DNA from: Pseudomonadota bacterium
GTDB taxonomy: Bacteria; Desulfobacterota; Desulfovibrionia; Desulfovibrionales; Desulfomicrobiaceae
NCBI GenBank assembly: GCA_023393525.1
Contig: JAEWKZ010000064.1
Location: 1 to 56,589, forward strand
Length of the DNA stretch: 56,589 nt
Direction of reading: 5' to 3'
Made by a program: the position numbers and the translations under genes. The notes under the pieces are model-generated. The model was not told the origin of the DNA and did no database searches. It saw only the letters and a list, made by a program, of their open reading frames with translations. Shown here piece after piece: positions 8,378 through 17,977 of the stretch (position 1 is its first letter; each line of letters opens with the position of its first letter).

Positions 8378-10459
8378 CTAGACCTGGAACTTTCCGAAAT
8401 CCGCGACGCGGCCCAGGGCGGTGATCAGCCGGTACAAAAGGTTCAGGCGATTGGCGCGCAACGCCTGGTCGTCGCACATGACCATGACCCCGTCGAAGAA
8501 GGCGTCCACTGCCGGACGCAGTATTCTCAGGCGCGAAAGCATTCGCGGGTAGTCGGCAACGGCCGCAAGCTCGGCCCAGGCAGGCTCGATCTCCGTCAAT
8601 GTGACCCAGAACGCCTTTTCCGCGTCGCTTTGCAGGAGTTCTTCGCGCACCGTCCCGGACAGATCCTGATCCGACTGCTTTCGGATGATGTTGGCCGCAC
8701 GCTTGAAGGTCAGTACCGAGGCCTCGAAGTCGGCCTCGCGGCTGAACTCCGCCAGGGCGCGCACGCGCAGCCAGGTGTCGTGGATGTCAGCGAAGCCGGG
8801 GGCCATGGCGGCCTCGATGACCAGGGTTTCGATGCCCTGTCCGTTCCAGTAGGCGCGCAGGCGCTGGCCAAAGAAATCCATGAGCTTTTCCAGGGCCTCG
8901 TCCTGGCCGAACTTCCAGTTCACCCCGGCATAGCCGTTCTGAGCCTCGCGCAGCAGGACCGCGACATCGATCTTGAGCCCCAGCTCGAGAATGATCCGAC
9001 ACGCGCCCAGCGCGTTGCGACGCAAGGCGTAGGGATCGGCCGCGCCGGTGGGCACCATGCCGAGACCGAAGCAGCCCGCCAGATTGTCCAGCTTGTCGGC
9101 CAGGGACAGGATGGCTCCGGCCATGTTCGACGGCAGGGGTGAATCCTGGCCGGCGGGCAGGTACTGCTCGTAGAGAGCCTGGGCCACGGTATCGTTCTCG
9201 CCCTTCAAGCGGGCATAGATGCCCCCCATCTTGCCTTGCAGGTCGTCGAACTCGTAGACCATCTCCGATACCAGATCGGCCTTGGAAAGACGTCCGGCGC
9301 GCCTCATGGATTCGGTCAGCTCCGGCGCGACATGGGAAGCGATGAAGGCGGCCAACTTTTCGAGCCTGCGCGTCTTGTCGCCCATGGTACCCAGCGGACC
9401 GATGAAAATGACCTTGTCCAGCTTGTCCAGCCAATGATCGAAAGTCGCGGCGTGGTCGGCCTCCCAGAAAAAGCGGGCATCCTCCAGTCGGGCGCGCAGC
9501 ACCCTCTCCCAGCCCTTGCGCACCAAAGCCGGTTCGCGGGACTCGATGTTGGCGGCGGTCAGGAAATACGGCAGCAGCTTTCCGTCCGCGCCGCGCAGGC
9601 CGAAGCTCTTCTGGTGCGTCTCCATGCTGGTCAAGAGCACTTCGGCGGGGAGCTCCAGAAATTTTTCATGAAATCCGCCAAGCATGGCGCGGGGAGTTTC
9701 GACCAGATTGGCGACCTGGTCGAGCAGGGTCTCCGACCATTCCACCCTGCCGCCCACCTCGGCGGCCAGGCGGTCCCCATCCCGGCGGATGGTTTGCTTG
9801 CGGTCCGCGGCATCGAGAATGACCTTGCCCTCTTCGGCGAGAACCGCCGCGTAGCGGTTGGCATGGGGCACGACGAACGGTCCGGGACCCATGACCCGGT
9901 GCCCCCGGGTCAGATTCGAGGCCGCAAGCCCGGCGAAGACAAAAGACACGACCTCTTCGTCAAGCATGGCCAGAATCCAGCGCACGGGCCGCCCGAAGGT
10001 GCACTCCTTGCCCATCCACTGCATCTTCTTGGGGAAGGTCAGGCTCGGCAGAATGACGGCGGCGGACTCGGCCAGGATCTCGGCGGCCTTGCGCCCGCCC
10101 ACTGTTTTCTTGAGGGCGAGATACTCGCCCTTGTCCGTCTTCTCGACGTAAATCTGGTCAAAATCCACATCCTGGGACTTGGCGAAGCCCAGGCCCGCCT
10201 TGGTCGGCTTGCCGTCCGCGTCGAAAGCGATGCGCGCCGGAGGCCCGGACACGACGATCTCCTCGGTCTTCTGCACGTCCGCCAGGCCGGTGATATCCAC
10301 CACCAAGCGCCTGGGGGTGGAGGCCGTGGACACGCGGTCGAACGCGAGCCCCGCCTCGGCGATCAGGGCCGCAAAACGCTCCGCCAGTTCCCGATCAAGA
10401 AGCGGCAGGAAGCGCGCCGGCATCTCCTCCACGCCGATTTCAAGAACAAAATGCCTCAT
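8378..10459 (-). CDS. glyS: Glycine--tRNA ligase beta subunit
   Basis: This 693-residue protein is the beta subunit of the bacterial alpha2-beta2 glycyl-tRNA synthetase and is needed for tRNA binding. It begins 'MRHFVLEIGVEEMPARFLPL', the family start, and has 'TPRRLVVDITGLADVQ' near residue 48. The C-terminal HD-like region contains 'LVSEMVYEFDDLQGKMGG' and 'SLADKLDNLAGCFGLG', and the protein ends in the DALR-type anticodon-binding helix bundle. Length is normal. It lies 36 bases downstream of glyQ in the same operon. Two tRNA-Gly genes lie at 20381-20455 and 20545-20620 in the window. Confidence 0.96.
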   Translation of the reverse strand: MRHFVLEIGVEEMPARFLPLLDRELAERFAALIAEAGLAFDRVSTASTPRRLVVDITGLADVQKTEEIVVSGPPARIAFDADGKPTKAGLGFAKSQDVDFDQIYVEKTDKGEYLALKKTVGGRKAAEILAESAAVILPSLTFPKKMQWMGKECTFGRPVRWILAMLDEEVVSFVFAGLAASNLTRGHRVMGPGPFVVPHANRYAAVLAEEGKVILDAADRKQTIRRDGDRLAAEVGGRVEWSETLLDQVANLVETPRAMLGGFHEKFLELPAEVLLTSMETHQKSFGLRGADGKLLPYFLTAANIESREPALVRKGWERVLRARLEDARFFWEADHAATFDHWLDKLDKVIFIGPLGTMGDKTRRLEKLAAFIASHVAPELTESMRRAGRLSKADLVSEMVYEFDDLQGKMGGIYARLKGENDTVAQALYEQYLPAGQDSPLPSNMAGAILSLADKLDNLAGCFGLGMVPTGAADPYALRRNALGACRIILELGLKIDVAVLLREAQNGYAGVNWKFGQDEALEKLMDFFGQRLRAYWNGQGIETLVIEAAMAPGFADIHDTWLRVRALAEFSREADFEASVLTFKRAANIIRKQSDQDLSGTVREELLQSDAEKAFWVTLTEIEPAWAELAAVADYPRMLSRLRILRPAVDAFFDGVMVMCDDQALRANRLNLLYRLITALGRVADFGKFQV

Positions 10460-10495
10460 AAAAACTCCCTATCTCAAACCCTCTGCGGGGGACTG

Positions 10496-11365
10496 TTAGG
10501 ATTTCAGGAGCGGATGCCCCATGGCCTCGCGCTGCTCCACGTAAAGTCTGGCCACGTTGGAGGCCAGGGCCCGCACCCGCGCGATGTACTTGGCCCGCTC
10601 GGTGATCGAAATCGCGCCGCGCGCATCCAGCAGGTTGAAGGTGTGGGAGCATTTCAGACAGAAATCATAGGCGGGCCAGGGCAGGCCGGCTTCGCACAGC
10701 TTGGCGCTCTCGGCCTCGCAGGAGTTGAAGAATTCCAGCAGCATGTCCTGGTTGGAATGGTCGAAATTGTACTTGGAGTGCTCCACCTCGGCCTGATGAT
10801 AGACCTGCCCGTAGGTGACGTGATCGTTCCAGGCCAGGTCGTAGACCGACTCCTTCTCCTGCAGATACATGCACAGCCGCTCCACCCCGTAGGTGATTTC
10901 GCAGCTGATGGGCTCAAGATTGATGCCTCCGACCTGCTGAAAATAGGTGAACTGCGTGACTTCCATGCCGTTCAGCCACACTTCCCAGCCCAGGCCCCAG
11001 GCGCCGAGCGTCGGGCTCTCCCAGTCGTCCTCGACAAAGCGGATGTCGTGGACGTGCTTGTCGATGCCAAGAACGCCGAGACTGTCCAGGTACAGTTCCA
11101 GGACGTTGGCCGGGGAAGGCTTCAGGATGACCTGAAACTGGAAATAATGCTGCAAGCGGTTCGGATTTTCACCGTAGCGCCCGTCCGTGGGCCTGCGGGT
11201 GGATTCGGGGTAGGCCACCCGCCACGGCTCGGGGCCCAAAACCCGCAAAAAGGTGGACGGGTTGAACGTACCCGCACCGACTTCCATGTCGTATGGGAAC
11301 TGCAGCACACAGCCTTGATCGGCCCAGAATCGCTGCAGGTTGGTAATGACGTCCTGAAAATTCAT
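10496..11365 (-). CDS. glyQ: Glycine--tRNA ligase alpha subunit
   Basis: This 289-residue class II catalytic subunit charges tRNA-Gly. It shows 'FQDVITNLQRFWADQGCVL' at the start, motif 2 region 'RVAYPESTRRPTDGRYGENP' near residue 48, 'GWEVWLNGMEVTQFTYFQQ' and 'YGVERLCMYLQ' for motif 3. The ATG at 11365 has an AAAGGAG site and matches the family N-terminus; the same frame is open a further 381 bases upstream through recO and was not used. It is 26 bases downstream of recO. Confidence 0.96.
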   Translation of the reverse strand: MNFQDVITNLQRFWADQGCVLQFPYDMEVGAGTFNPSTFLRVLGPEPWRVAYPESTRRPTDGRYGENPNRLQHYFQFQVILKPSPANVLELYLDSLGVLGIDKHVHDIRFVEDDWESPTLGAWGLGWEVWLNGMEVTQFTYFQQVGGINLEPISCEITYGVERLCMYLQEKESVYDLAWNDHVTYGQVYHQAEVEHSKYNFDHSNQDMLLEFFNSCEAESAKLCEAGLPWPAYDFCLKCSHTFNLLDARGAISITERAKYIARVRALASNVARLYVEQREAMGHPLLKS

Positions 11366-11391
11366 GCACAGCTCCTTTGAGGAAATCCCGC

Positions 11392-12135
11392 CTAGGTCCG
11401 CACAAAGCGGTTGCCTTCGCAGGTCAGGCCAAGATGACATTGAACAAAGGCGTCCACCAGATGGACGCATTCCTCCCGCACCCTGGCCGAAGGCACCCAG
11501 TCCGCCCATTCCTTGGGACTGGAACGGGCCAGGCGGAAAAGCAGGCTCAGGGTTTCGCGGGAAGTGGAAATTTTGGCGCCGCTGCCAGACGGGCAGCGCA
11601 GACAGTAAAGCCCGCCCTCCTGCACGGCGAAAACCGCGCGGTGATGAGCGTCGAGCGCCCCTCCGCACTGCCTGCAATGTTGCAGATCCGGCTGATAGCC
11701 CTGCGAAAACGCCATCTTGGCGCGGAAAAGAAGCGGAATGAACCATGATCCGGGGCGTTCGCCGTCCAGTGCCTCCAGCGTTTCCAGCAGCAGGTCGTGG
11801 GCGGGGGCGTAACCGTCGGGAGTCAGGGGCAGGGATTCAAAAAAGCGGACGCAGTTGCTGACCATGCCAAGCTTCTTCAGATCGCGCTTCAGCCCCCCGA
11901 AACCGTTGATCAGGGTCCCCTCCTGGAGGCACAGATACTCCTGGCGTCCCTGGCTGACCCTAAAATGGACCAGGCTCAGCTGGTCCAGACAGCCGCAGAA
12001 ACGCTTGCGGCTGCGGCGTCCGCCAAAGGCGAAAGCGGTCAGCAGACCGTGCGTGGGAGAAAAAAAACGGACCCAGCAGTCCGCTTCTCGAAAAGTGCCC
12101 ACTCGCAGCACCAGAACCTTTTCGGAAAATTCCAT
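11392..12135 (-). CDS. recO: DNA repair protein RecO
   Basis: This 247-residue protein mediates RecA loading with RecR. The N-terminal OB-fold is seen in 'MEFSEKVLVLRVGTFREADCW', followed by 'SPTHGLLTAFAFGGRRSRKRF', the DNA-binding 'GxxKSRS'-like segment of the family. A zinc-binding pair 'CRQCGG' and 'CLRCPSG' lies near residues 158-181. The ATG at 12135 gives the family start; it sits between rodZ-like and glyQ genes in an order common in Desulfovibrionales. Confidence 0.88.
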   Translation of the reverse strand: MEFSEKVLVLRVGTFREADCWVRFFSPTHGLLTAFAFGGRRSRKRFCGCLDQLSLVHFRVSQGRQEYLCLQEGTLINGFGGLKRDLKKLGMVSNCVRFFESLPLTPDGYAPAHDLLLETLEALDGERPGSWFIPLLFRAKMAFSQGYQPDLQHCRQCGGALDAHHRAVFAVQEGGLYCLRCPSGSGAKISTSRETLSLLFRLARSSPKEWADWVPSARVREECVHLVDAFVQCHLGLTCEGNRFVRT

Positions 12136-12160
12136 TCGCCTTTCCCGGACCGGCGGCCGT

Positions 12161-13114
12161 CTACTCCACGACCAGGGTTTTGACCTCGCCGAGCGCGCCT
12201 TCAAAAGGATAGGGCTGCCCGTCGAGTTCAAGCGTTACCCCGCCGGCATTGCCGAACTTGATGCTCAGGGACGAGTCGAAGGTGATGGTGGCCGATTCGC
12301 CCTTGCGCAAAAAGTAGTCCAGCACCTTGTCATCGGGTCTGGCTTGCAGCCAGCTGGCCGAATGGGCGGAGATGCGCATGCTGCGCGTACCCGCCGCAGA
12401 TCCGGCATCGGGCCGGGACGGCGCGGGTTCGACGACGGTGTCGGCGATCCGCTCCTGTTCGACGGGTGGCTCCTGATCGACGCCCTGTGTCGCGGCGGCG
12501 GGCTGTTCGGCCTGCGCCGACACGTCGGCGAGGGGAGCGCTCTGGGTCGCATTGGCCGTGTCGCCTAACGAGGCGTTGAGGGCGGCATCCGCGCCGGGCG
12601 TGGCCGCCACTTCCTGCATCTGCGTCATCGGCGCGGGCAGGGATTCGGATGATCGCGTTTCCGACGGCGCAACGGGAGGAGCGGCTTCCTGCACCGGAAT
12701 GGATTCCGGGACGCTCCGGGAAGCATACTGTTCGTAGGCGTACCAGCCCAGGGCTCCGAGCAGCACGATGCCCAGAATCGCGGCAATGCGCACGACGTTC
12801 GACAGGCTGCCGGAATCATGCATTTTGACCCGGATCTGGGGCGCATGCGCTTCAGGCTGGTCGGAATCCTTGGGAACAGGGTACTCGCGGCTGAAATGGG
12901 CGCACAACTCCTGCGCATCCAGACCCAGCAGCAGGGCGTAGCTGCGTACAAATCCCCTGGCGTAAACCGGGTGCGGAAATCTGGAGCTGTTGCCTTCCTC
13001 CAGGGCGACAATCACCGACGGGGCGATCTTGGTTTTCTCCTCGACCGCCTCCACCGTCAGGCCTTTGCTTTCCCGGCCTTCCCGCAATGCTGTTCCGATC
13101 TCAATCAAATCCAT
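12161..13114 (-). CDS. RodZ-like protein: cytoplasmic helix-turn-helix, one membrane segment, DUF4115 domain
   Basis: The 317-residue protein has the RodZ layout. An XRE-type helix-turn-helix covers about residues 5-70 ('GTALREGRESKGLTVEAVEEKTKIA'), including the family segment 'PVYARGFVRSYALLLGLD'. One membrane span lies at about 107-128 ('VRIAAILGIVLLGALGWYAY'). A low-complexity Ala/Pro/Gln-rich linker follows, then a C-terminal DUF4115 beta domain ('SMRISAHSASWLQARPDDKV') near residue 245. RodZ links MreB to the envelope in rod-shaped cells. The linker is the most variable part and would span the periplasm. It lies 40 bases after the surA-like gene. Confidence 0.8.
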   Translation of the reverse strand: MDLIEIGTALREGRESKGLTVEAVEEKTKIAPSVIVALEEGNSSRFPHPVYARGFVRSYALLLGLDAQELCAHFSREYPVPKDSDQPEAHAPQIRVKMHDSGSLSNVVRIAAILGIVLLGALGWYAYEQYASRSVPESIPVQEAAPPVAPSETRSSESLPAPMTQMQEVAATPGADAALNASLGDTANATQSAPLADVSAQAEQPAAATQGVDQEPPVEQERIADTVVEPAPSRPDAGSAAGTRSMRISAHSASWLQARPDDKVLDYFLRKGESATITFDSSLSIKFGNAGGVTLELDGQPYPFEGALGEVKTLVVE

Positions 13115-13153
13115 AAACTGGAAACTCCATGCATGGTTTGTCGAAACCCAGAA

Positions 13154-14071
13154 TTAAAGCTTCTTCTGAATGATGGCCTTGGCGCGCAAACCGTTCATGT
13201 ATTCCTTGAAACGTTCTTCGAGCTTGGGACGCAGGATGGCTTCGCGCACTTCTTCCGCCACGGCGGCCTCTTCCTGCCGCGCTCCGTCCCGGCGCTCCAG
13301 CAGCTTCAAAATCACCCATTTGTCCTGGACGAGAAAGGGCTTGCTGGTGTCGCCCACCTTCAAATCACGCAGGCCGTCACGCCACGGTTCGGCCAATTCC
13401 CGCCAACGAACGTCGCTCATCACGCCGTTGTCGGCCTTGGGGCCGACGGAAAAACGTTGCACGGCCTCGTCGAAACCGATCTCCCCATCCCGCAGGGACG
13501 CAAAGAGGGCGTCCGCGCGGTCCTCGTCCACCAGGGCGAGTATCTGGACCGCGACGATGCGTTCCGTGGTCAGTTCGGAGCGGTTTTTCTCCATATAGGC
13601 GTCGATCTCTTCCTGAGTGACCACTACCTTGCGCCGCACCATGTAGCCAAGCATCTTGTGCTTGACGATGTCCTCGCGACTGCGCTCCTTGAACTGCTCG
13701 ATGGTCATGCCCTGAAGACGCAGCGAGCGCTCGAAGTCCTCGTCGCTCAGACGGCGGCGGGCCTTGAACTGCCGTATCTCGTTCTCCACCTCGGAATCGG
13801 AGACCTCGATCTGAAGGCGCGCCGCTTCCTGGCGCAGGACAATGTCGTCGATCATGCCGTCGAGGACCTGGGGAGCGAGCTTTTCCGCCGTGGCCGGGTC
13901 CGGCGTCTGGCCCGTGATCAGCCGGATCTGCCGCTGCAGATCCTGAAAGGTGATGATCTCGCCATTGACCACGGCCACAATGCGGTCAACCATCTGCGCG
14001 GCATGGGCGGAAGTCAGAAAGGCAAGAAAAACGAAAAACGTCAATACAGCGTGAGCACTGTTTTTTTTCAT
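13154..14071 (-). CDS. SurA-type periplasmic peptidyl-prolyl isomerase/chaperone
   Basis: The 305-residue product has a Sec signal peptide (residues 1-24, ending 'TSAHA|AQ'). A SurA N-terminal domain follows, starting 'MVDRIVAVVNGEIITFQDLQ', then 'GMIDDIVLRQEAARLQIEVSD' and 'QFKERSREDIVKHKMLGYMV'. A single parvulin-like domain covers about residues 170-265 ('ERIVAVQILALVDED', 'FDEAVQRFSVGPKADNGVMS'). E. coli SurA has two parvulin domains and about 430 residues, so this is the shorter one-domain form common in Deltaproteobacteria. It should help fold outer-membrane proteins. The ribosome site is weak. It lies between mfd and the rodZ-like gene. Confidence 0.85.
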   Translation of the reverse strand: MKKNSAHAVLTFFVFLAFLTSAHAAQMVDRIVAVVNGEIITFQDLQRQIRLITGQTPDPATAEKLAPQVLDGMIDDIVLRQEAARLQIEVSDSEVENEIRQFKARRRLSDEDFERSLRLQGMTIEQFKERSREDIVKHKMLGYMVRRKVVVTQEEIDAYMEKNRSELTTERIVAVQILALVDEDRADALFASLRDGEIGFDEAVQRFSVGPKADNGVMSDVRWRELAEPWRDGLRDLKVGDTSKPFLVQDKWVILKLLERRDGARQEEAAVAEEVREAILRPKLEERFKEYMNGLRAKAIIQKKL

Positions 14072-14235
14072 AAAAAATGGTCTCGTTTCATTATTGTGAA
14101 GATCATCGGGAAGCCGTTTTCACGGAACCACGTTCCCATCCGGCGACCCCGGCAGACCGGGCGAGCGCCTGGAGGTTTGCGACGACATGAGCAATGCGCC
14201 CAACGTACTACCCTTCAGTGCTGGTCGAGTCCAGT

Positions 14236-17200
14236 TCAAACTTCGGCAGGCTCCGGACGGTCCTCCGGCAGGGTTATCCTGTCCTTGAGAGCCAGCAGCA
14301 TGTCCTTCAACGCATGCATGGCCAGGGTCGGCGAAGCGCTTTCCGGAAGACGCAGCTCCAGCTTGGCGGGCGGCAGAATCCGGGCCGCGGCCGCGTTTTC
14401 GCCGACCCAGCCCATGAGTTTTGCCAGGTCCACGTTGTGTCTGGTCTCGTCCCAGTGGATGAGCGCCCTGTCCTCGAACAGGTCCACCCGCACCGCGCCC
14501 AGCCTGCGCGCGTCGATCTTGATCATGAGCACGGCCACGAAGGTCTTCAGGGCCTCGGGCAGGGAGCCGAAGCGGTCGCGCATGTCGTCCACGATCTCCA
14601 CGATGGCCCCCTCGTCGTGACAGGATGACAGGGCCTTGTAGTAATGCAGGCGTTCCTTGCCGTCGGCCACGTACTCCTCGGGAATGAGGGCCTGAAAGCC
14701 GAGGTTGAGTTCCGGCTCGATCTGCGTTTCGACCTTGCCGCCGCGCAATCTGGTCACCTCTTCCTCAAGCATCTCCAGAAAGAGGTCGAGGCCGACCTTG
14801 CCGATGGTACCGGACTGGGCCTCGCCGAGAATGTTGCCGGCCCCGCGCAGGCGCAGGTCCTCCATGGCCACCTTGAAGCCCGCGCCCAGATAATCCATGT
14901 CCAGGATGATTTTCAGGCGCTTGCGCGAGGTTTCCTGCAAGCGGTCCAGATCGGGAATGATGAAATAGGCGTAGGCCTGCTCGCTGGAGCGCCCCACCCT
15001 GCCGCGCAGCTGGTAAAGCTGCCCTAGGCCGAAGAGCTGGGCCTGGTCGACGATGAGGGTGTTGGCGCGGGGAAAATCCAGGCCCGACTCGACGATGGCC
15101 GTGCAGACCAGTACGTCGAGCTCGCCGTGCCAGAACTTGTGCATGGTCTCTTCCAGATCCTGGGCCTTCATCTGGCCGTGCCCCATGCCGACCCGGGCGC
15201 CCGGCACCAGGGAGGACACGAATTCCGCCACCCGCTCCAGGCCCTGCACCCGGTTGTAGACCCAGAAGACCTGGCCGCCCCGGGCCAGTTCGCGCTCCAG
15301 GATGGCCCTGAGCTGGGCCGGATCGCGCTCAAGCAGGGACGTCTCCACGGGCTTGCGGTCGCGCGGAGGCGTTTCGATGACGCTAAGCCCCCTGATGCCG
15401 GACAGCGAAAGCTGCAAGGTGCGCGGAATGGGCGTGGCGGTCAGGGTCAGGACGTCGATGGTGGAGCGCATCTTTTTCAGACGCTCCTTGTGCTTGACGC
15501 CGAAACGCTGCTCCTCGTCCAGGATCAGAAGCGCCAGGTTCGCGAATTCAACGTCCTTGGAGAGCATGCGGTGTGTGCCGATGAGGACGTCCACCTGGCC
15601 GCGCCTGGCGGCTTCGAGGGTCCGTTTCTGGCCCGCCGCGGGCACAAAGCGGCTGAGCAGCCCCACGGTGATGGAGAACGGTTCCATGCGCTGGCGGAAC
15701 GTCTGGTAATGCTGCTCGGCCAAAACTGTGGTCGGGCACAAAAGCGCCACCTGCTTGCCGTCCATGACCGCTCTGAAAGCCGCGCGCAGGGCCACCTCGG
15801 TCTTGCCGAAGCCCACGTCGCCGCAGACCAGCCGGTCCATGGGCTCGGGCTTTTCCATGTCGGCCAGGACGTCGGCGATGGCCTTTTCCTGGTCGCGGGT
15901 CTCCTCGAAACCGAAACTGGCCTCGAATTCCCAGTACAGCTCGGAAATGGGGTTGTACTGGAAGCCCTTGGCGATCTTGCGGAAGGCGTACATCTCGACC
16001 AGGTCGCGGGCGATCTTGGCAATGGACTGGCGCGTACGCTCGCGGGCCTTGGTCCAGGCCGAACCGCCCAGACGGTCCAGGGCCGGGGCCGCGCCGTCGG
16101 GCCCCTTGTAGCGCTGCACCTGGCCAAGGCGGTCCACGGGCAGGTAGAGCCGGTCCTCGCCGTCATACTGGAGCAGGAGATAATCGTTGGCCACGTCCCC
16201 GAACTTGATGCGGTGCAGGCCCCCGAAACGGCACAGCCCGTAATCGCGGTGCACCAGAAGATCAGCGTTCTCCAGCTCATCAAAGGCGTCGAGCCCCTTG
16301 AACGCCTTGCCCGCGCTGCGCTGCGCCTTGGGCGCGCCGGGCTGGAGCACGGATTCGGGCAGGATCTGCATCCCGGCCCAGGGCAGCCGCATGCCGTGAC
16401 CCAAGGACCCGACCAGCGCGTAGATGCCCCTGCCCTTGGGCTCGTACTCGGTCTTGAGCACGTGGTCGTCCTGGGCCGCGAGTTGCAGGAATTTCTTGCG
16501 CGACTGTTCGGTATGAAAGCAGAAGACGGTCTGGGCGTAGGTCTTTCGCCAGACGTCAAGCTCCTGCATCAGCGCCCGCCAGGGACGGCTGCGGCTTTCG
16601 GGAGTCCAGAACAGGTCCTCGAAGGAATTCACGCCCTCCTCGGGCAGATCCATCCCCTCCTCGCGCACGCCCATGACCAGGCTCTCGCAAAGGATCTGCC
16701 GGTTGTCCTCCCAGATCCTGCGCACATCGCCGGGAGTCTGGATCAGGCCGTGACGGGGCCACTGCCGTTCGTCGTCGCGGAAATAGTTCTGCCAGGCCCA
16801 GCTCGTCTCATCGAGCTTGGTGCGCAGATCCTGGGCCTCGGCCATGATGAAGACGCTTTCCTCCGGCAGCCAGGCCTCCAGTCCCACGGTTCGGGGATAG
16901 TACATGCTCGGCGGCAGATGGGGGTGGACCTGGAGCAGCTCCTTTTCCAGCTCGGCGCGCGCGGGCTTTGAAATCTCGCCCAGGCGCAGCCAGCCGTCGT
17001 ACATGGCCCTGGCCTCCTCGCGGTAGGTGTCGGCGCCGATGCAGCCCGTCACGGGCAGGATGGTCACGGCTTTGAGATCGGCGCGGGATCGCTGGGACAT
17101 GGGCTCGAAAAGCCTGATGCGCTCCAGGACGTCCCCGAAGAATTCCAGGCGCAGGGGATGCTCGTATCCCGGACAGTATATGTCCATGATGTCGCCGCGC

Positions 17201-17706
17201 AGGGAGGTCTCACCCACGGCGGTGACCATGGAGACCCGCGAATACCCCCAGTTGACCAGGGTTTCGAGGAGATCGTCCTGGGACATCTCCTCGCCTTCGC
17301 TCAAATCCAGGTGCTCTCGTTGCAGAAGCTCCGGATGCGGCCACTTCTGGATGAGATTTTCAAGGGGCAGAAGCACCCCCCGCCCTCGCTTCTTCCGGGC
17401 CAGGGCGTACAGAGCCCGCCAGCGCTCCGGCCAGGGTGAACGGCGCGGGTCCGCCACCGAATAGTGGGGAAACCGCAGCCACTTTCGATCCCAGAAAGCA
17501 TGATTTTTTTCCTCGGACGAAAAAAGACGCGCCAGTGAATCGTAAAGGGGCAGGTCCGCGCTCGGCGGCAGCACGAGCACGACATTGCGCCCCTGTTCGA
17601 GCAGGGCCTGGGCCAGATACATCTGCGACGCCGGGCCGCTTTTAAAAATTCGGGTCTGCCGCTCCGATCCGCTGACGAGCTTTTGCAGGGCTTGGGAAAT
17701 GATCAC
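14236..17706 (-). CDS. mfd: Transcription-repair coupling factor
   Basis: Mfd displaces stalled RNA polymerase and recruits UvrA. The 1156-residue product has the whole family plan. A UvrB-homology N-terminal region holds 'GETSLRGDIMDIYCPG'. The CarD-like RNA-polymerase-interacting domain contains 'ADLLVHRDYGLCRFGGL' and 'DDYLLLQYDGEDRLYLP'-like sequence. Translocase motor motifs are 'DRLVCGDVGFGKTEVALRAA' (Walker A), 'LLILDEEQRFG' (DEEQ box), 'LTLTATPIPRTLQLSLSGIR', 'GLDFPRANTLIVDQAQLFGL' and 'QLRGRVGRSSEQAYAY'. The C-terminal TRCF domain is also present. The start is uncertain: GTG at 17706 gives 'IISQALQKLVSG' as expected but has no clear ribosome site; an ATG at 17775 is in frame but lies across a terminator-like hairpin. 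Confidence 0.95.
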   Translation of the reverse strand: MIISQALQKLVSGSERQTRIFKSGPASQMYLAQALLEQGRNVVLVLPPSADLPLYDSLARLFSSEEKNHAFWDRKWLRFPHYSVADPRRSPWPERWRALYALARKKRGRGVLLPLENLIQKWPHPELLQREHLDLSEGEEMSQDDLLETLVNWGYSRVSMVTAVGETSLRGDIMDIYCPGYEHPLRLEFFGDVLERIRLFEPMSQRSRADLKAVTILPVTGCIGADTYREEARAMYDGWLRLGEISKPARAELEKELLQVHPHLPPSMYYPRTVGLEAWLPEESVFIMAEAQDLRTKLDETSWAWQNYFRDDERQWPRHGLIQTPGDVRRIWEDNRQILCESLVMGVREEGMDLPEEGVNSFEDLFWTPESRSRPWRALMQELDVWRKTYAQTVFCFHTEQSRKKFLQLAAQDDHVLKTEYEPKGRGIYALVGSLGHGMRLPWAGMQILPESVLQPGAPKAQRSAGKAFKGLDAFDELENADLLVHRDYGLCRFGGLHRIKFGDVANDYLLLQYDGEDRLYLPVDRLGQVQRYKGPDGAAPALDRLGGSAWTKARERTRQSIAKIARDLVEMYAFRKIAKGFQYNPISELYWEFEASFGFEETRDQEKAIADVLADMEKPEPMDRLVCGDVGFGKTEVALRAAFRAVMDGKQVALLCPTTVLAEQHYQTFRQRMEPFSITVGLLSRFVPAAGQKRTLEAARRGQVDVLIGTHRMLSKDVEFANLALLILDEEQRFGVKHKERLKKMRSTIDVLTLTATPIPRTLQLSLSGIRGLSVIETPPRDRKPVETSLLERDPAQLRAILERELARGGQVFWVYNRVQGLERVAEFVSSLVPGARVGMGHGQMKAQDLEETMHKFWHGELDVLVCTAIVESGLDFPRANTLIVDQAQLFGLGQLYQLRGRVGRSSEQAYAYFIIPDLDRLQETSRKRLKIILDMDYLGAGFKVAMEDLRLRGAGNILGEAQSGTIGKVGLDLFLEMLEEEVTRLRGGKVETQIEPELNLGFQALIPEEYVADGKERLHYYKALSSCHDEGAIVEIVDDMRDRFGSLPEALKTFVAVLMIKIDARRLGAVRVDLFEDRALIHWDETRHNVDLAKLMGWVGENAAAARILPPAKLELRLPESASPTLAMHALKDMLLALKDRITLPEDRPEPAEV

Positions 17707-17737
17707 GTGACGACCGGTCTGGGTTGGAGGAAACGGG

Positions 17738-17766
17738 GAAAAGCCGCCCCCGGTCTGGAGGCGGCT
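17738..17766 (-). terminator. Terminator-like hairpin in the mfd leader
   Basis: On the minus strand AGCCGCC (17766-17760) pairs with GGCGGCT (17748-17742) across an 11-base loop and is followed by TTTTCCCC. No minus-strand gene is visible between it and 17977, so it sits in the leader of mfd, about 30 bases before the chosen GTG start. It may be an attenuator or end a small upstream RNA. Confidence 0.5.
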
Positions 17767-17977
17767 GCCTTGCATATGCGAAAACGGGCCGGGCCCGCTT
17801 GCGAACAATCATTCTACGTTGCCCAAAAGAGAGGCAAGGTCAAGCTGTTGCGCACAAAACGATATCCGTTCCCGATTCCGTCCTGTCAGGGCCGGACATT
17901 TTGGTGGACAGGGCTGTGGCGGATGCGTAATGGACTATGCGTACGTAACCGGTTCAACCTCTCCCAAGGAGCAGTTC

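Noticed and set aside
9236..11380. Very long open frames opposite glyS/glyQ and other genes
   Set aside because: They are antisense to recognised genes, have low-complexity compositions typical of GC-rich antisense frames, and lack ribosome sites.
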